A stretch of 64,000 bases of DNA, taken from positions 547,925,189 through 547,989,188 of the forward strand of contig NC_077227.1 of assembly GCF_027887165.1 (NCBI RefSeq). The letters are read 5' to 3'. Below, piece by piece: positions 24,001 through 33,354 of this stretch (positions are counted from its first letter, which is position 1; every line of letters begins with the position of its first letter). Source of the stretch: Monodelphis domestica (Eukaryota > Chordata > Mammalia > Didelphimorphia > Didelphidae). Position numbers and translations under genes: made by a program. The notes under the pieces were generated by a model. The model worked only from the letters and a program-made list of their open reading frames with translations. It made no database searches and had not been told where the DNA came from.

Positions 24001-27000
24001 GTACAGTTATGCAGCATAGAGTTTTGTCCATAGAAGGGACTCAATTGTTTTAGACTAATGTTTTAGTATTTAAATTTGCTATTTTCTTAATCTTTTTAGC
24101 TGGATGCTGACAAGTATGAGGATGACCCAGAGCTAGAGAAGATCCGAAAAGAAAGAAAATACTGCTGGATGGACATCATAACCATTTGTAAAGACAAATT
24201 GCCAAATTATGAGGAAAAGGTAAGTGAAATTCTGAGTTTGAAAGAAGGAGATCTACAAGTGACTGGAGATTGCATCCACACTTTTTTTCAACAAATAGGA
24301 ATTTATCTTGTTATTTTTTAAACCCTACAATAACAGTAAAAAATAGAATTACTAAACAATAAGTAAAATAAAAAAATTCAAATATGGACATTATAAACTT
24401 TTTGTAAACTAATTTGGTCTTCTATTTCTATTTTTTTGGATCTGACCAAATTCTGATATTTGTTACATACTGAGTATGACAGTAGGGCAGTGAGTGATGG
24501 GCCCGAATCAGGAATGCTCATCTTCCTAAATTCAAATCCAACCTCAGACACTTACTAGCTATGTAACTCTGGGCAAGTCACTTAATTTTGTTTGCCTCAG
24601 TTTCCTCCTCAGTAAAAAGAGCTGCAGAAGGAAATGAGAAACCACTCCAGTGTCTGCTAAGAACCCCAAATGGGACCAGGAAGAGTTGGCCACAACTGAA
24701 CAAAACAAACGCGAGTACTACAAGTGGACTGTTCTTCTGGTCTGTCTACTAGATTAGTCTTTTTGTTTCTTTTTCCCTAGAGCAACAATGTTTCCTCCTC
24801 AATCTTTTAATAATGGAGGCCCAGATAGCTCAGGTGACCCTAATTGTTTCTAATTATTCCTCCTAGAAGAGTTATGAATGTGATTTTCAGCAGCAAGAAT
24901 TTTAAAAAATTATACTTTTCCACCATATTCCTTCCCTTTCCCATCCAAGAAATCATCCTTTATAATACAGAAAAAATTAACAAAACTAGTCAACATATTA
25001 AAAATACCTGACATACTCTGCAAGATTCCATGCTTTATGGATCATCTACGCAAAAGTTCTGGGAGAGTTGTCTTCTCTTATCTCTTCATTCCTTCCTGTT
25101 TTAATTATTTCCCTTGATATTCTAGATCCTTTGTTTTTCTAAGTGAATTTTGTTTTATTTTATTTTATCAAGTTCTATAAAATTATCTTCTTGGGTATTT
25201 GATTGGTATAGCATAGCATTAAAAAATTGTAAATTAACTTTGGTAACTTTGTCATTTTTTTTAGCAGGGTCCAGCAATCAGCTCTGAATATTCCTTCAGT
25301 TATTTGGATTTTTATTTATTTAAGGAGGACTTTGTAATTGAAACTATGCAAGTCTTTTGTGTACTTTGGTAGATTGATCCCAAGATACTTTATGTACTTG
25401 GTAGTTGTTTGAAATAAGATTTCCTTTTGGGTTTAGGGTTTTATTATTATGTAGAAATGCATTTCATTTTTGAAGATTTGCCTTGTGGCCTGAAACTTTG
25501 ATGAATCTATTATTTATCTCAGATTAGTATCTTTACTGATTCCCTAGGATTTTCCAAATAAGAGTGGGGAGAATGAGCGAGCTATCTGTTTTCCTCCCAT
25601 ATTTGTTGAAATAGTTTCTAGTTTATCCACATTGCTTGCTTTGGGTTTTAGATAGATACTTTGATTCTTTCTTATCTAGAATGTTCCATTCCTACTTTTC
25701 TATCTTTTAGTCAGAAGGAAATGTGACTCTTGGTATAATTTGAGCTTTGGAAGATTCTTCATCCCTACTCTTTTCAGGACTTCCCTTGATATTTCTGGCT
25801 TTTTTTAAACAAATGAATTGTTTCGTGAAGGTCTACATAATATCCCCCTTGGTTGTTTGATTGTTCTGTGGAGTTTTCAGTCATGCCTAACTCTTCATGA
25901 TGCCATTTGGATTTTTTTTCTTTTTCTTTTTCTTTTTTTGCAGAGATATTGAAGAGGTAAACCATTTCTTCCCACAGGTTATTTTACAGATTAAAAAAAC
26001 AACAACAAATAATAGTTAATAGCAACTTTAATGTGCTCTTTTATTTAATCCTCACAATCACCTCCCCCCCCCCCCCCCCCCCCCCAGTGTTCTTATTGTG
26101 TTGTAAAGGATTAGCTTTGCAAGAAGCAAGGAGACTCCCACAGGTCAAGGACTGGGCCAACATTCTGAGAGGACTGAGGAGAGAGGCAGTTGGGACTGAC
26201 TGTCTCTCTGGAAGAAGAAAGAGAGTGGAATTGGCTCTCTCTGAAGGAAAAGACTTTGAAGCTGCCAGGAAATTGAACCATCTTGAAGGAGTGGTTATCT
26301 CACACTGGTGGACAGTGTGTGGGTTAATCATCATTCCCCTTCTAATCCTGTGTGGACCTACAGAGCTATCACTGGGATTTTTGCTTGATCAAAGAAAGGA
26401 CTCCTGTGTTGTGAGATTTCTTTGGACCCTTTGTCCTTGCCTCTAACAACCTTTCTTTCCTTAACTTTAATTTATTAGTTAGTTTAGTATAATTATAGAA
26501 AGTGTCAGTTAGAAGTAAATTAGTCCCCGATTCCCTTCCCTTTCTTTCTCCCTTTAGTTAAATAAACCTTTTTATTTTATATTACATCATATTATATTTT
26601 ATGTATATAATATATATGTAGCTAGTTTGAACCCTTCTTTTAACTCACCCTATAACATTTGTCATCCCCATTTTTTGTTGTTCGGTTGTTTCAGTTATGT
26701 CTGACTCTTTGGTACCCATTTGGGGTTTTCTTGGTAGAGATGCTGAAATGGTTTGCAATTTCCTTCCAAAACTCATTTTATAGATGAGAAAAAAGATGAG
26801 GCAAATAGAATTAGGTGACTTGCCCAGAATCACATAGCTAGTAAGTATCTACGACCAGGAAGATGAGTCTTCCTGACGCCAAGCCTAGTGTTCCATCCAC
26901 TGTGCCTCCGAGCTGCCCAGGGTTATTTGATTGAGCTAGCACTAAATCAACAAATTATTTTAGGTAGAATTTTTTTTTATTGCATTAGTACATCTCAGCC

Positions 27001-28007
27001 AAAAAGTACTTATATTATCTCTCCAGTCATTTAAGTCATTCTTTATTTCTTTGTGTAAGCATTTTACAATGTTACCTTATCTTAAACAAAACAAAATAAA
27101 AAACCCCTTACCTTCTATCTTAGAACCAATTGGTTCTAAGGCAGAAGAGCAATAAGGATGGGCAGTGGGGGTTAAGTGACTTGCCCACACATAGCTAAGT
27201 GGTGATATTTGAATATCTGAGGTGATATTTGAACCCAGGACCTCCTGCCTCTGGGCCTGTCTCTCAATCCACTGAACCACCTAGCTGCCCCCTTTTGCGT
27301 CTTAATATATGTATTTAATGCAAGGATTCTTAACTTTTTTTTTGTGCCACGGACCCCTCTGGCAATGTGATAAAGCCTATGGACCCTTCTCAGAATAATA
27401 TTTTTAATTGCATAAAATAACAGGATTACAAAAGAAAACAGTTAAGATTAAAAAAAAAAACTTTTGAGTTTCCCCCTAGTCCTGTCTCTACTAGTCACTC
27501 TCATACTGTGTCTCTGAGGCAAGGAGTTTGCAAAAATACAGTGGGTATCCATGGTGTTTGATTGAATTTCCATTTCATTCCAGTTCTGTGCTCCTTCACG
27601 TAATCTGAATGCTGCTTCTAGGGGGAAGGAGCCCCTCTTAATATGCATATTAGATCTTTAGTCCTTCCCTCATCATTTCCTCCTCCTTTAGATCAAGATG
27701 TTTTATGAAGAACATTTACACCTTGATGATGAGATTCGATATATCCTGGATGGAAGTGGCTACTTTGACGTAAGAGATAAAGAAGACAAGTGGATCCGAA
27801 TCTTCATGGAGAAAGGGGACATGATAACCCTTCCAGCTGGGATTTATCATCGCTTCACCCTGGATGAAACAGTACAGAATTTATGATTTGTTGAATTTTT
27901 TCCAAGTACAGATTGATAACTTCTGACATAAACCCTAACAGAGAGCCTTGTCTCTACTAGCCATATGAAATGTTGGTGTGTGAGTGTTGAGTGTTATTAC
28001 TAATGGC

Positions 28008-28039
<32 letters not shown>

Positions 28040-30188
28040 GGTCAAGGAGACGACCTAGCATTAGTTCTAATCTAGAACTTGGAGGCTTATTTTGTGGTAG
28101 TTCATTTGTGTTTCCATATTCATATGTGTTCCTTATGGACAATGGCACTCTGGGCAAAATATATCTCCTTGGTGATATATATATATATAATAAAAATAGA
28201 AAATTTCCTTGATGTCGTCATCAGGGAATAATAGACATGCAGCCAATCATGCTCACTGAGTTTAGAAGGTCAGCTATTTAGAGGTGGAAGGGTCCTTAGC
28301 GGCTATCAAGGAGAATTATCTCATTTTACAGATGAGGAAACTGAGGCCCAGAGAAATTAAGTAGCTCTCCCAGGGTCACACAGCTAAGCTAGTTGAGTGG
28401 GTATAAGCTGGAATTTGAACCAGGTTTTCCTCATACCAATTCCCATCCATTATCCATTATGCTGCTTCTACCCAGTACTGCCTCTGAGAAGTCCCGTGGA
28501 CACAGTTGTGTGAGGCAATGGGAGATAGATCTATAGAAATCTATTTCACAGTTTCAAAAAATTCCAATTCAATTTAACATTTAAGTTTATTGATTGAATG
28601 GGGTCCAACCTGCATTTGTCTAAAATCCCCATGTCCCCTGGTCTCCATCTTTTTCTACTTCTCTCCTTATCAACAGGCTAAGGGAAGCATATGACTACTA
28701 GCAGCCAAAATTCAGGTCTCCTGCAAACACACATTCTCAGGGAAACTTAAAAGGTCATGAGAAGGAGGGGTCAGAAGTTCAGCTTTTCCTTTTGACTGGT
28801 GCCTGCTTCTTCAGGCTTTGGTTTATTTTCATAGTTGGTATAGTTAGCAGTCATTGAGGGTACTGGGTAGGACAGGGTATTGATGGTACAGTAGAAAAAG
28901 AACTGGTTTTGGAGTCAGAGAAGCCAGAGTTTAAATCTTAACTTTTATTACCTTTGTGATCTTGTCTAACTCTTCTACTCTCTGACCTCAATTTCCCCAT
29001 CTGTTAAGTGGATGGGGAAGGGTTGGTCCAGATGTAGATCTAAGACCCTTGGTAACTTTTCCATCTATGATCCTGGGGCTCTACATTTTAAAGTCTAGCA
29101 GCAGACATTTAGGTACTTTTATATTCCTGTGGCTTAAAGCTGGACTCTGAAATAGTCTAGAAAAACCTCCTACAGAAAAGGAGCCCGAGAAGTACTTGTA
29201 GGGTAGAGATGACTCTTATTCTAACAACTCTGCTGTCTGAAATAGGGACCCTTTGGGGAACTTATTTTTTATTTTAAATATTTTTCCATGGTTACATGAT
29301 TCCTGTTGTTTTCCACTCCTCTTCCCTTCCCCCTTTGCAGGTGACAAGCAGTTGCACTGGGTTATACGTGTGTTCCCTTGATACCTATTTCTATAATATT
29401 CATTTTTGTAATAATCTTTTAAAACCGAAACCCCAAATCATATACCCATATAAACAAGTGACAAATCATGTTTTTCTTTTGCATTTCTACTCCCACAGTT
29501 CTTTCCCTCGATGTGGATAGCATTCTTTCTCATAAATCCCTCAGAATTATCCTGGACCATTGTACTGCTACTGCAAAGTCCATTATATTCGATCGTCCCA
29601 CAATGTTTCAGTCTGTTTCTTCTGCTTCTACTCATTTCACTCCACACCAGTTCATTGAGGTCTTTCCAGTCTCCATGGAATTCCTCCACTTTTATCATTC
29701 CTTACAGCACAGTAGTATTCCATCACCATCTGATACTACAATTTGTTCAGCTATTAGGGACATCCCCTCATTTTCCAAAATTTTTTGCCACCACAAAGAG
29801 TGCAGCTATGAATATTTTTGTAAAACACTTCTTTAATGACCTCTTTGGAGGTACAAACCCAGCAGTGGTATGGCTGGATCAAAGGGCAAGCTTTTTTTAA
29901 AAACCCTTTGCACATAATTCCAAATCACCTTCCAGAATGGTTGGATCAATTTTGAGGTACTTTTTTTTGGCAAGGATTAAGACCCCAAAGGAGGCTTATC
30001 TCAATTTATTTCAAACAACAAATTCAGAGTTGCTGTGCTTCAGTAATTTTGTTCTCTGTTTTTCTTAGAACTACGTTAAGGCGATGAGACTGTTTGTTGG
30101 AGAACCGGTCTGGACAGCATACAATCGTCCGGCTGATCATTTTGAAATTCGAGGACAATATTTGCAGTTTCTGGCCCAAAAAGGATAG
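14676..30188 (+). CDS. ADI1: ADI1, acireductone dioxygenase 1 (4 coding exons)
   Basis: Joined exons 14676-14795, 24100-24219, 27692-27871 and 30069-30188 encode 179 residues, the length of human ADI1. The enzyme is a cupin-fold dioxygenase of the methionine salvage pathway. With Fe(II) it converts acireductone plus O2 to the keto acid precursor of methionine and formate; Ni-bound forms release CO instead. It acts in cytosol and nucleus; the human protein is also reported to bind the MT1-MMP tail. Metal ligands are all present: His88, His90, Glu94 (HLHLDDE) and His133 (IYHRF). The C-terminal block [16 protein letters not shown] is intact. No frameshift or stop occurs, and introns are bounded by GT and AG. 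In human the gene sits between TRAPPC12 and RNASEH1; neither was found here. Broad housekeeping expression is expected from the CpG-rich promoter. Confidence 0.97.
15215..15480 (+). repeat. S2-like SINE and MIR piece in ADI1 intron 1
   Basis: 'gaattcaaatctggtttcag', 'gtgtgacctcgggcctgtca', 'cctcagtttcctattctgta' is a sense SINE body, followed by a MIR 3' part ending 'aaactgctatataaatattg'. Confidence 0.65.
15685..15895 (+). repeat. SINE, type S1
   Basis: Sense copy from 'ggggtggctcagtggattga' through 'gtgaccctgggcaagtcatt' to the tail 'ggaaggtaagggtttaaaaa'. Confidence 0.88.
15985..16175. mobile_element. hAT-Charlie-like MITE
   Basis: Terminal words 'gttgatcttaacct' and 'ccagttaagaacta' are diverged inverted ends. 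The middle ('caaagcctatcccttctcaa', 'gaaataaaatacctaggatc', 'cacaaaggaaacc') is shared with pieces at 27.3 and 48.9 kb. No TSD is clear. Confidence 0.6.
16178..16361 (+). repeat. SINE, type S1, with internal deletion and 15-bp TSD
   Basis: The head is fused directly to 'ggtgtgaccctgggcaagtc', so about 45 bp of the usual body is missing. Target repeats AAAAAGTAAGAGGGG lie at 16178-16192 and 16347-16361. The left repeat overlaps the end of the preceding hAT MITE region. Confidence 0.88.
16375..16985 (-). repeat. Three MIR fragments
   Basis: Antisense MIR strings at about 16375-16500 ('cattttacagattgggaaac'), 16620-16868 ('cattttacagttaaacatgt' with 'tttattaagagatttctgtg' before it) and 16868-16985 ('gaagaaactgaggtttaggt'). 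Confidence 0.7.
17240..17530 (-). repeat. LINE L2 fragment
   Basis: Antisense L2 3' body: 'cttggagaaggcttcttgga', 'ctgaaatggatcttaagaga', 'cccattccagataagggg'. Confidence 0.65.
18010..18083. repeat. (AG)n microsatellite
   Basis: About 74 bp of AG dinucleotides with one GG interruption near 18023. It lies in ADI1 intron 1, next to an L2 fragment. Confidence 0.97.
18369..18604 (+). repeat. SINE, type S1, with 16-bp TSD
   Basis: Full-length sense copy (about 18385-18588). Flanks AGTTATCAATAAACTC (18369-18384) and AGTTATCAACAAACTC (18589-18604), one mismatch. Confidence 0.9.
19240..19530 (-). repeat. LINE L2 fragment
   Basis: 'ggcactggagaaacaatccc' and 'tgcctttaaggagcttaaat' are antisense L2. 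Weaker L2 similarity continues to about 19530 ('caacttgagcataggtcctg'). Confidence 0.6.
19557..19725 (+). repeat. SINE, type S1, diverged
   Basis: Sense: 'cttggagtcaggaggacctg', 'tgacctcagacacttcctcc', 'cagaaggtaagggtttgaaa'. Confidence 0.8.
20425..20515 (+). repeat. LINE L2 3' end
   Basis: 'cagtgcctggcacatagtgg' then 'ttgataaatgcttgctgaat'. Confidence 0.75.
20908..21100 (-). repeat. SINE, type S1
   Basis: Antisense, from 'aaacccttaccttccatgtc' to 'ctatccacctagctgcccc'. Confidence 0.88.
21120..21245 (-). repeat. LINE L2 3' end
   Basis: 'caacaaacatttattaagca', 'ccttctatataccagacatt', then 'aagagattacctttcat'. Confidence 0.7.
21445..21625 (+). repeat. MIR/S2 composite fragment
   Basis: MIR 3' string 'tataaaatggaggtaataat' runs into an S2 tail 'ggtaaaatgagctggaaaaa', ending in CAG/CAA repeats. 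Confidence 0.55.
22195..22370 (+). repeat. MIR fragment
   Basis: Sense: 'gagtagcatagtgcaaaatt', 'cctcagtttcctcatgtgaa', then 'ttggactagacagactccac'. Confidence 0.65.
22690..23175. promoter_or_regulatory. Candidate conserved noncoding block in ADI1 intron 1
   Basis: About 490 bp free of recognisable repeats inside a repeat-filled intron, of balanced composition and with retained CpGs (for example 'ctggccggcccttctc' and 'ggccgaatggcgcttct'). No coding frame with splice sites is apparent. An enhancer role is inference only. Confidence 0.35.
23255..23470 (-). repeat. MIR fossil
   Basis: 'cgcctcctgtgtgccaggca', 'gctgagcactttacaaatat', then a degenerate 'ttgaggaaaccaagaagtta' and tRNA-like end. 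Confidence 0.75.
23690..23910 (+). repeat. SINE, type S2
   Basis: Sense: 'gtgcctaatggataaagcac', 'tcatcttcccgagttcaaat', 'gtaaaatgagctggagatgg', 'tatctttgccaagaaaatcc'. Confidence 0.85.
24100..24219 (+). CDS. ADI1: ADI1 coding exon 2
   Basis: Residues 41-80, beginning [19 protein letters not shown] and ending KLPNYEEK. Acceptor 'aatctttttag' precedes 24100 and a consensus donor GTAAGT follows 24219. It is phase 0 on both sides, exactly 120 nt. The segment forms the N-terminal helical part before the cupin barrel. Confidence 0.97.
24480..24712 (+). repeat. SINE, type S2, in ADI1 intron 2
   Basis: Sense: 'gctcatcttcctaaattcaa', 'aactctgggcaagtcactta', 'ggccacaactgaacaaaaca'. Diverged. Confidence 0.82.
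24900..25770 (-). mobile_element. Old L1 fragments
   Basis: Antisense L1-like text: 3' end type near 24900-25070 and ORF2-derived type to about 25770 ('tccctaggattttccaaata'). Frames are broken throughout. Boundaries are approximate. Confidence 0.5.
25858..25990 (-). repeat. SINE S2 3' part with T-rich expansion
   Basis: 'ttcagtcatgcctaactctt' and 'gatgccatttggattttttt' match the antisense S2 tail. An internal (TTTTTC)n run at 25915-25940 interrupts it. Confidence 0.6.
26030..26090 (-). repeat. MIR piece with poly-C run
   Basis: 'ttatttaatcctcacaatca' is antisense MIR. It runs into an uninterrupted C tract at about 26064-26085. Confidence 0.7.
26099..26657 (+). mobile_element. Probable solo LTR inserted in a MIR
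   Basis: A 559-bp TG...CA unit with ends TGTTGTA/TATAACA, an AATAAA poly(A) signal at about 26562 and an A/T-rich U5. MIR sequence precedes it and 'gtcatccccatttt' follows. Flanking tetramers ATTG/TTTG differ by one base. A 137-codon open frame (26033-26446) spans the poly-C run and U3; I do not regard it as a gene. Confidence 0.55.
26675..26925 (-). repeat. SINE, type S2
   Basis: Antisense: 'ggttgtttcagttatgtctg', 'cccatttggggttttcttgg', 'agaatcacatagctagtaag', ending 'gtgcctccgagctgccca'. Confidence 0.88.
27098..27292 (-). repeat. SINE, type S1
   Basis: Antisense, with a short internal duplication ('ggtgatatttgaa' occurs twice, 27211-27238). Ends 'accacctagctgccccc'. Confidence 0.85.
27325..27445. 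mobile_element. hAT-Charlie-like MITE, partial
   Basis: 'ggattcttaacttttttttt', 'gtgccacggacccctctggc', 'gataaagcctatggaccctt', 'ttgcataaaataacaggatt'. Same family as 15985-16175 and 48920-49145; the second terminus is lost. Confidence 0.65.
27692..27871 (+). CDS. ADI1: ADI1 coding exon 3 (metal-binding core)
   Basis: Residues 81-140: this exon carries all four metal ligands, His88, His90 and Glu94 in EEHLHLDDE and His133 in IYHRF, plus the cupin strands around GSGYFDVRD and MITLPAG. The acceptor is 'tcctcctttag'. The donor is GTACAG, a weak match (C at +4, A at +5). Without splicing, translation continues four codons and stops at 27884-27886, leaving a 144-residue product. Confidence 0.96.
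28008..28190. repeat. (TA)n and poly-T tracts in ADI1 intron 3
   Basis: TA repeats at 28009-28025 run into about 17 T residues; a second short (TA)n lies at 28176-28189. The sequence between them is unique. Confidence 0.9.
28310..28480 (-). repeat. MIR fossil
   Basis: 'tctcattttacagatgagga', 'aactgaggcccagagaaatt', 'cccagggtcacacagctaag'. Confidence 0.85.
28885..29080 (+). repeat. MIR fragment
   Basis: 'gaactggttttggagtcaga', 'ttacctttgtgatcttgtct', 'cctcaatttccccatctgtt'. Confidence 0.7.
29265..29955 (-). mobile_element. 5'-truncated L1 in ADI1 intron 3
   Basis: Antisense L1 3' UTR ('ccatggttacatgattcctg') followed by late ORF2 sequence with several frameshifts (translations of 29438-29698 on the minus strand show [12 protein letters not shown]). 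It lies about 110 bp upstream of ADI1 exon 4. Confidence 0.85.
30069..30188 (+). CDS. ADI1: ADI1 coding exon 4 and stop
   Basis: Residues 141-179, from [13 protein letters not shown] to the stop TAG at 30186-30188. Acceptor is 'gtttttcttag'. It contains the conserved [16 protein letters not shown] segment. The C-terminus ends QFLAQKG where human ends in a slightly different tripeptide. Confidence 0.97.
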   Translation, partial: NYVKAMRLFVGEPVWTAYNRPADHFEIRGQYLQFLAQKG

Positions 30189-30480
30189 TATTGCACCCTG
30201 GAGCCTGACACACTACTTGGAAATGGACTAAACATGATAATTAAGCAAACTATTAAGTTTTTCTTCCATGCCATGGACTTGAGTTTGAGTTCTTTTCAAG
30301 ATTGTCTGATTCAAGAAAAGAAGAGTCATTAATTCAACATGGAATGAACTGAAATTGGGGATAAATCCTTATTTTAAAAAAATTTGTTTCTTTAAATAAT
30401 GTAAAGCAAGAATAATGGTTTGGGTTACATGGTGTAAAAAAGAAGATTCTTTCTTGTATAATGGATGATTTGCCTCATTG
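30189..30480 (+). other. ADI1: ADI1 3' UTR (end not resolved)
   Basis: Unique sequence after the stop codon. I see no AATAAA or ATTAAA within about 300 bp; only weaker variants (AATAAT near 30410) occur. The true cleavage site may lie further downstream. Confidence 0.5.
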
Positions 30481-30689
30481 GAGGAGGTGTTACACCAGTA
30501 AGAAGTTGGGGAGGACCCAGTGATTAGGAAAAGAATTAGGTAAAAATCTATTGAGAGAGAAAAATGGTAACATGTCTCTCTCCCCCTCCCTAGAGTGAAC
30601 AGGAGCAGGAGTTTAAGGTAAACTATAAGAGAGGGAAAGATAATTCTCTCACCTTCTCAAGTGATATTCAAGCAGACTATTCCTTGAGT

Positions 30690-31600
30690 CCCTTTTGGAG
30701 TAATGGTGGGGATGAGATGTCAGTCTTCCCTGTCAGCAGCTCTAGGGGAAGGTTTCTATATTACCTTCCCCAAAAGAGATACGTGGCAGGCCTTGTCTGG
30801 CCTCTCCACAAAAGGACTGGCCTCAAGCTTTGGGGCCTGTCCCCAGTGACCTAAACACCCTTTTTATTGAATTAGGCCAACCAAAAATCTGACTGTTAAC
30901 TAATGGATTTATTGAAAGGATAAGGTAAATGGGTTGAGGGGAAGTGGGTAGAGGGAGCCCTGACAGGTTATCTATGCAGTTGCAGGTCCAAGGGGCCGAT
31001 GTCTGTGCCCACAAATGTCTCTGCCCCTTTCCCAGCTAAATGCCTTTTTTATAATCCAAATGCTAGTATATCCTAAAGGACTAACTTAGAAATAGTTCAA
31101 TAGTTCAAATAGTCAAGGAGGACTTTCAGGAGGGCTGGACTCTGATCAGAGAATCCTAGCCAGCACCCCCTCAGGGGTCTGTGTTTGTAGCAGATGGAGG
31201 AAACTAGTAGGATTTCTGGAGAGAAAGCAGCTACTGATTAAAGCAGGAAATCAAGGTCTTCACTGGTAGCTTCCGAAGTCCTTCGGCCAACTCAGAAACT
31301 GGACCTTCCAGCTCTTAGTCCTGAGATCGAGTAAAATCCTTTTTGGAAGTATCTCTTAAGTAGGATGTTAAACCTATCCCTTGCCTTGTGAAGGGTAGGT
31401 ACCTGATACCATATAAGCACTAGAAATTGTTTCTAATTAATTGCTAAGTTAATCAGAAATCTTGTTTCTAATTCTGAACCTTTAAGAGGTTCTACATAAG
31501 ATACTACATAAATTCGTTGTATCCCAAGTTAGTGTTCTCATAATAGGAGATTTAGCAGGCACATCTACCAATTACCTATATCTTGGAGAACTAGATCTTT
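30690..31600 (-). mobile_element. LTR-like sequence, boundaries unresolved
   Basis: On the minus strand a TATA-like TTATAAAAAA (about 31050) precedes an AATAAA (complement of TTTATT, about 30911) by roughly 140 bp, with G/A-rich text between, the layout of the family 2 LTRs. No TG...CA pair with a target repeat could be fixed, so this is tentative. Confidence 0.33.
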
Positions 31601-32460
31601 GTGGCATTGTAAGAAAATCTGTCTAGATTTTCAATTGTAATCCATCTTAAAATCTTAAAATTTTCCATAAGACCTATACTAACCAGATTATGTTCCTGTC
31701 TTAGAGGTGAGAAAAAGCGAAAGATCAAGCTAAATGAAAGTTTCCTAAATTCTTAGTTCTTTAATAGGTAAAATGGGCTGCCAGCTGATCAAATGATTCT
31801 CTTACATCCGTAGTAACCTCATTTACCCAAGTCATTGTTCCATGTAAGTAATCAAATAGAAAATGCTCAACTATTGACTTTTTAAAATTTGTCTTTAAAA
31901 ATGTCTTTGCAAAGCAAAACTTTGTAATTATTGTAGAAACTGAATATTAAAGAGAAACGAAGTTCAAACATTCTTTTTATTTGCCTTCTTAGCAGCCTCT
32001 CTGGTGATGTAAGGGCCCTTCCTTGTTGCCCTTCCATTGTGCCCTCCTCCCGAATCTTACTCTCCTCCTTTGAGGACCCAACAAGTTTTTTTTTGCTTCC
32101 CTGCCAGTGCCCTCATAGACTAAGGAGAGCACTGAGCTACTTAGCTTTGGTCAAAGTTAGCTATTGTGGGGGTGGACTACAACATGTTGGTCACAGACAT
32201 CCTGATTTAGCACACCTATCAATTTTGTTTGAAAATTCCCTTTCCCTTTGTGTCGATGGAGCCTGACACTTCAAATAGTGAGGTCTTTCACAATTCCAGT
32301 TTTAGACTACTGGAAAATTGCATTTCAATAAGGGAAATTATGTTTTTGTAACAAAAAGTGGGATTTTGGAATGAGAAAAACACATTGGTTAAAAAGGTAA
32401 TTACAGAGGTTAGTAATTTAAGTGTAAGCTAACATCTTACAGTACTGGAGTGAAATCGAA
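31600..32460. other. Intergenic, no feature recognised
   Basis: AT-rich unique DNA. No splice-bounded open frame of TRAPPC12 type is visible on the minus strand. Confidence 0.4.
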
Positions 32461-32690
32461 TACATTTTTAAAGTGTCTGCTATGTGCCAGGGACTATGCT
32501 AAATACAAATAGTATCTTATTTTATCCCCATAACAACTCCAGGAAGTAGAACTTTGTTATCCTTATTTTTTATATTAGAGAAAACTGAGGCTAAGGGAAG
32601 GTTCCAAACAGCAGATACTTAACTATGGCTAGATATGAATTTCCAACTCCAGCTTCAGTGCTGTGCTCACTTAGCTACTTAGCGGCCTCT
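32460..32690 (-). repeat. MIR fossil
   Basis: 'gtctgctatgtgccagggac', 'atgctaaatacaaatagtat', then 'gagaaaactgaggctaaggg'. Confidence 0.75.
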
Positions 32691-32724
32691 AAATCAGTTC
32701 TAAACTATGGATTTCTCTGTGATA

Positions 32725-33025
32725 CTTTTTACTTTATTTTTTAAAAAGATTTTATGTTCCCATTTACATGTCATAACAATTCTCCATGTTTTCAGAAGTT
32801 ATAAGATCCAAATTGTCTCTCTCTCTTTCCTCCCCTGCTTCCAGAGATGGTAAACAATTTGATCTGGGTCATATTTATCATCAAAACATTTCTATATTGT
32901 TCATTATTGTAAGAGTATTCATATAAAGCCAAAATCCCAAGATAAAAACAAACTATGATTTTCATTCTGACTCCTAACAGTTCTTTCTCTGGAAAGTTCT
33001 TCAAAATTGTCCTGGATCATGGTAT
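32725..33025 (-). mobile_element. L1 3' end, older subfamily
   Basis: Antisense: 'aagattttatgttcccattt', 'tttgatctgggtcatattta', 'aaaattgtcctggatcatgg'. It is cut at 33026 by an LTR-like insertion. Confidence 0.75.
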
Positions 33026-33354
33026 TGTAACAGTTAAATTAGTTTTTCTACTAAAAGTATTCTATTTTTAGAGGTTTATTAAAGATTATTAGAAATCAAG
33101 GATAATGAAATACAAAATAAGAAGGCATGTGCCTAGAGCACTATTCCATTCACAATTCACTTATTACATCTTGAGAGCCATGTGTGCTTAGAAGCGGAAG
33201 CAAAGAGAGAGAGAATAAGTAGGCTGTACAGTCAGTTTAGATACAAATTTTGTTCTAGGCCCAGGTGGGGATTCATGTGATATTATAGGGAATTCTGGGA
33301 ACTGCCAAGGACTAATGGGGATTGAAGTCTGGGGTTCAAATCTCCATTTTTACA
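33026..33354 (-). mobile_element. LTR-like end inserted in L1 (family 2 like)
   Basis: The L1 text stops and TGTAACAGTTAAA begins, close to the TGTAATAGTTAAAA start of the LTR at 42613. On the minus strand AATAAA (about 33080) lies about 50 bp from this end, as in U5. A possible other end is TTTTTACA at 33354, but no target repeat matches and the host L1 is not seen to resume, so the right boundary is open. Confidence 0.4.

Noticed and set aside
26033-26446. 137-codon + strand open frame
   Set aside because: Begins in a MIR, crosses a poly-C run (the Pro stretch) and continues in a probable LTR. Chance opening.
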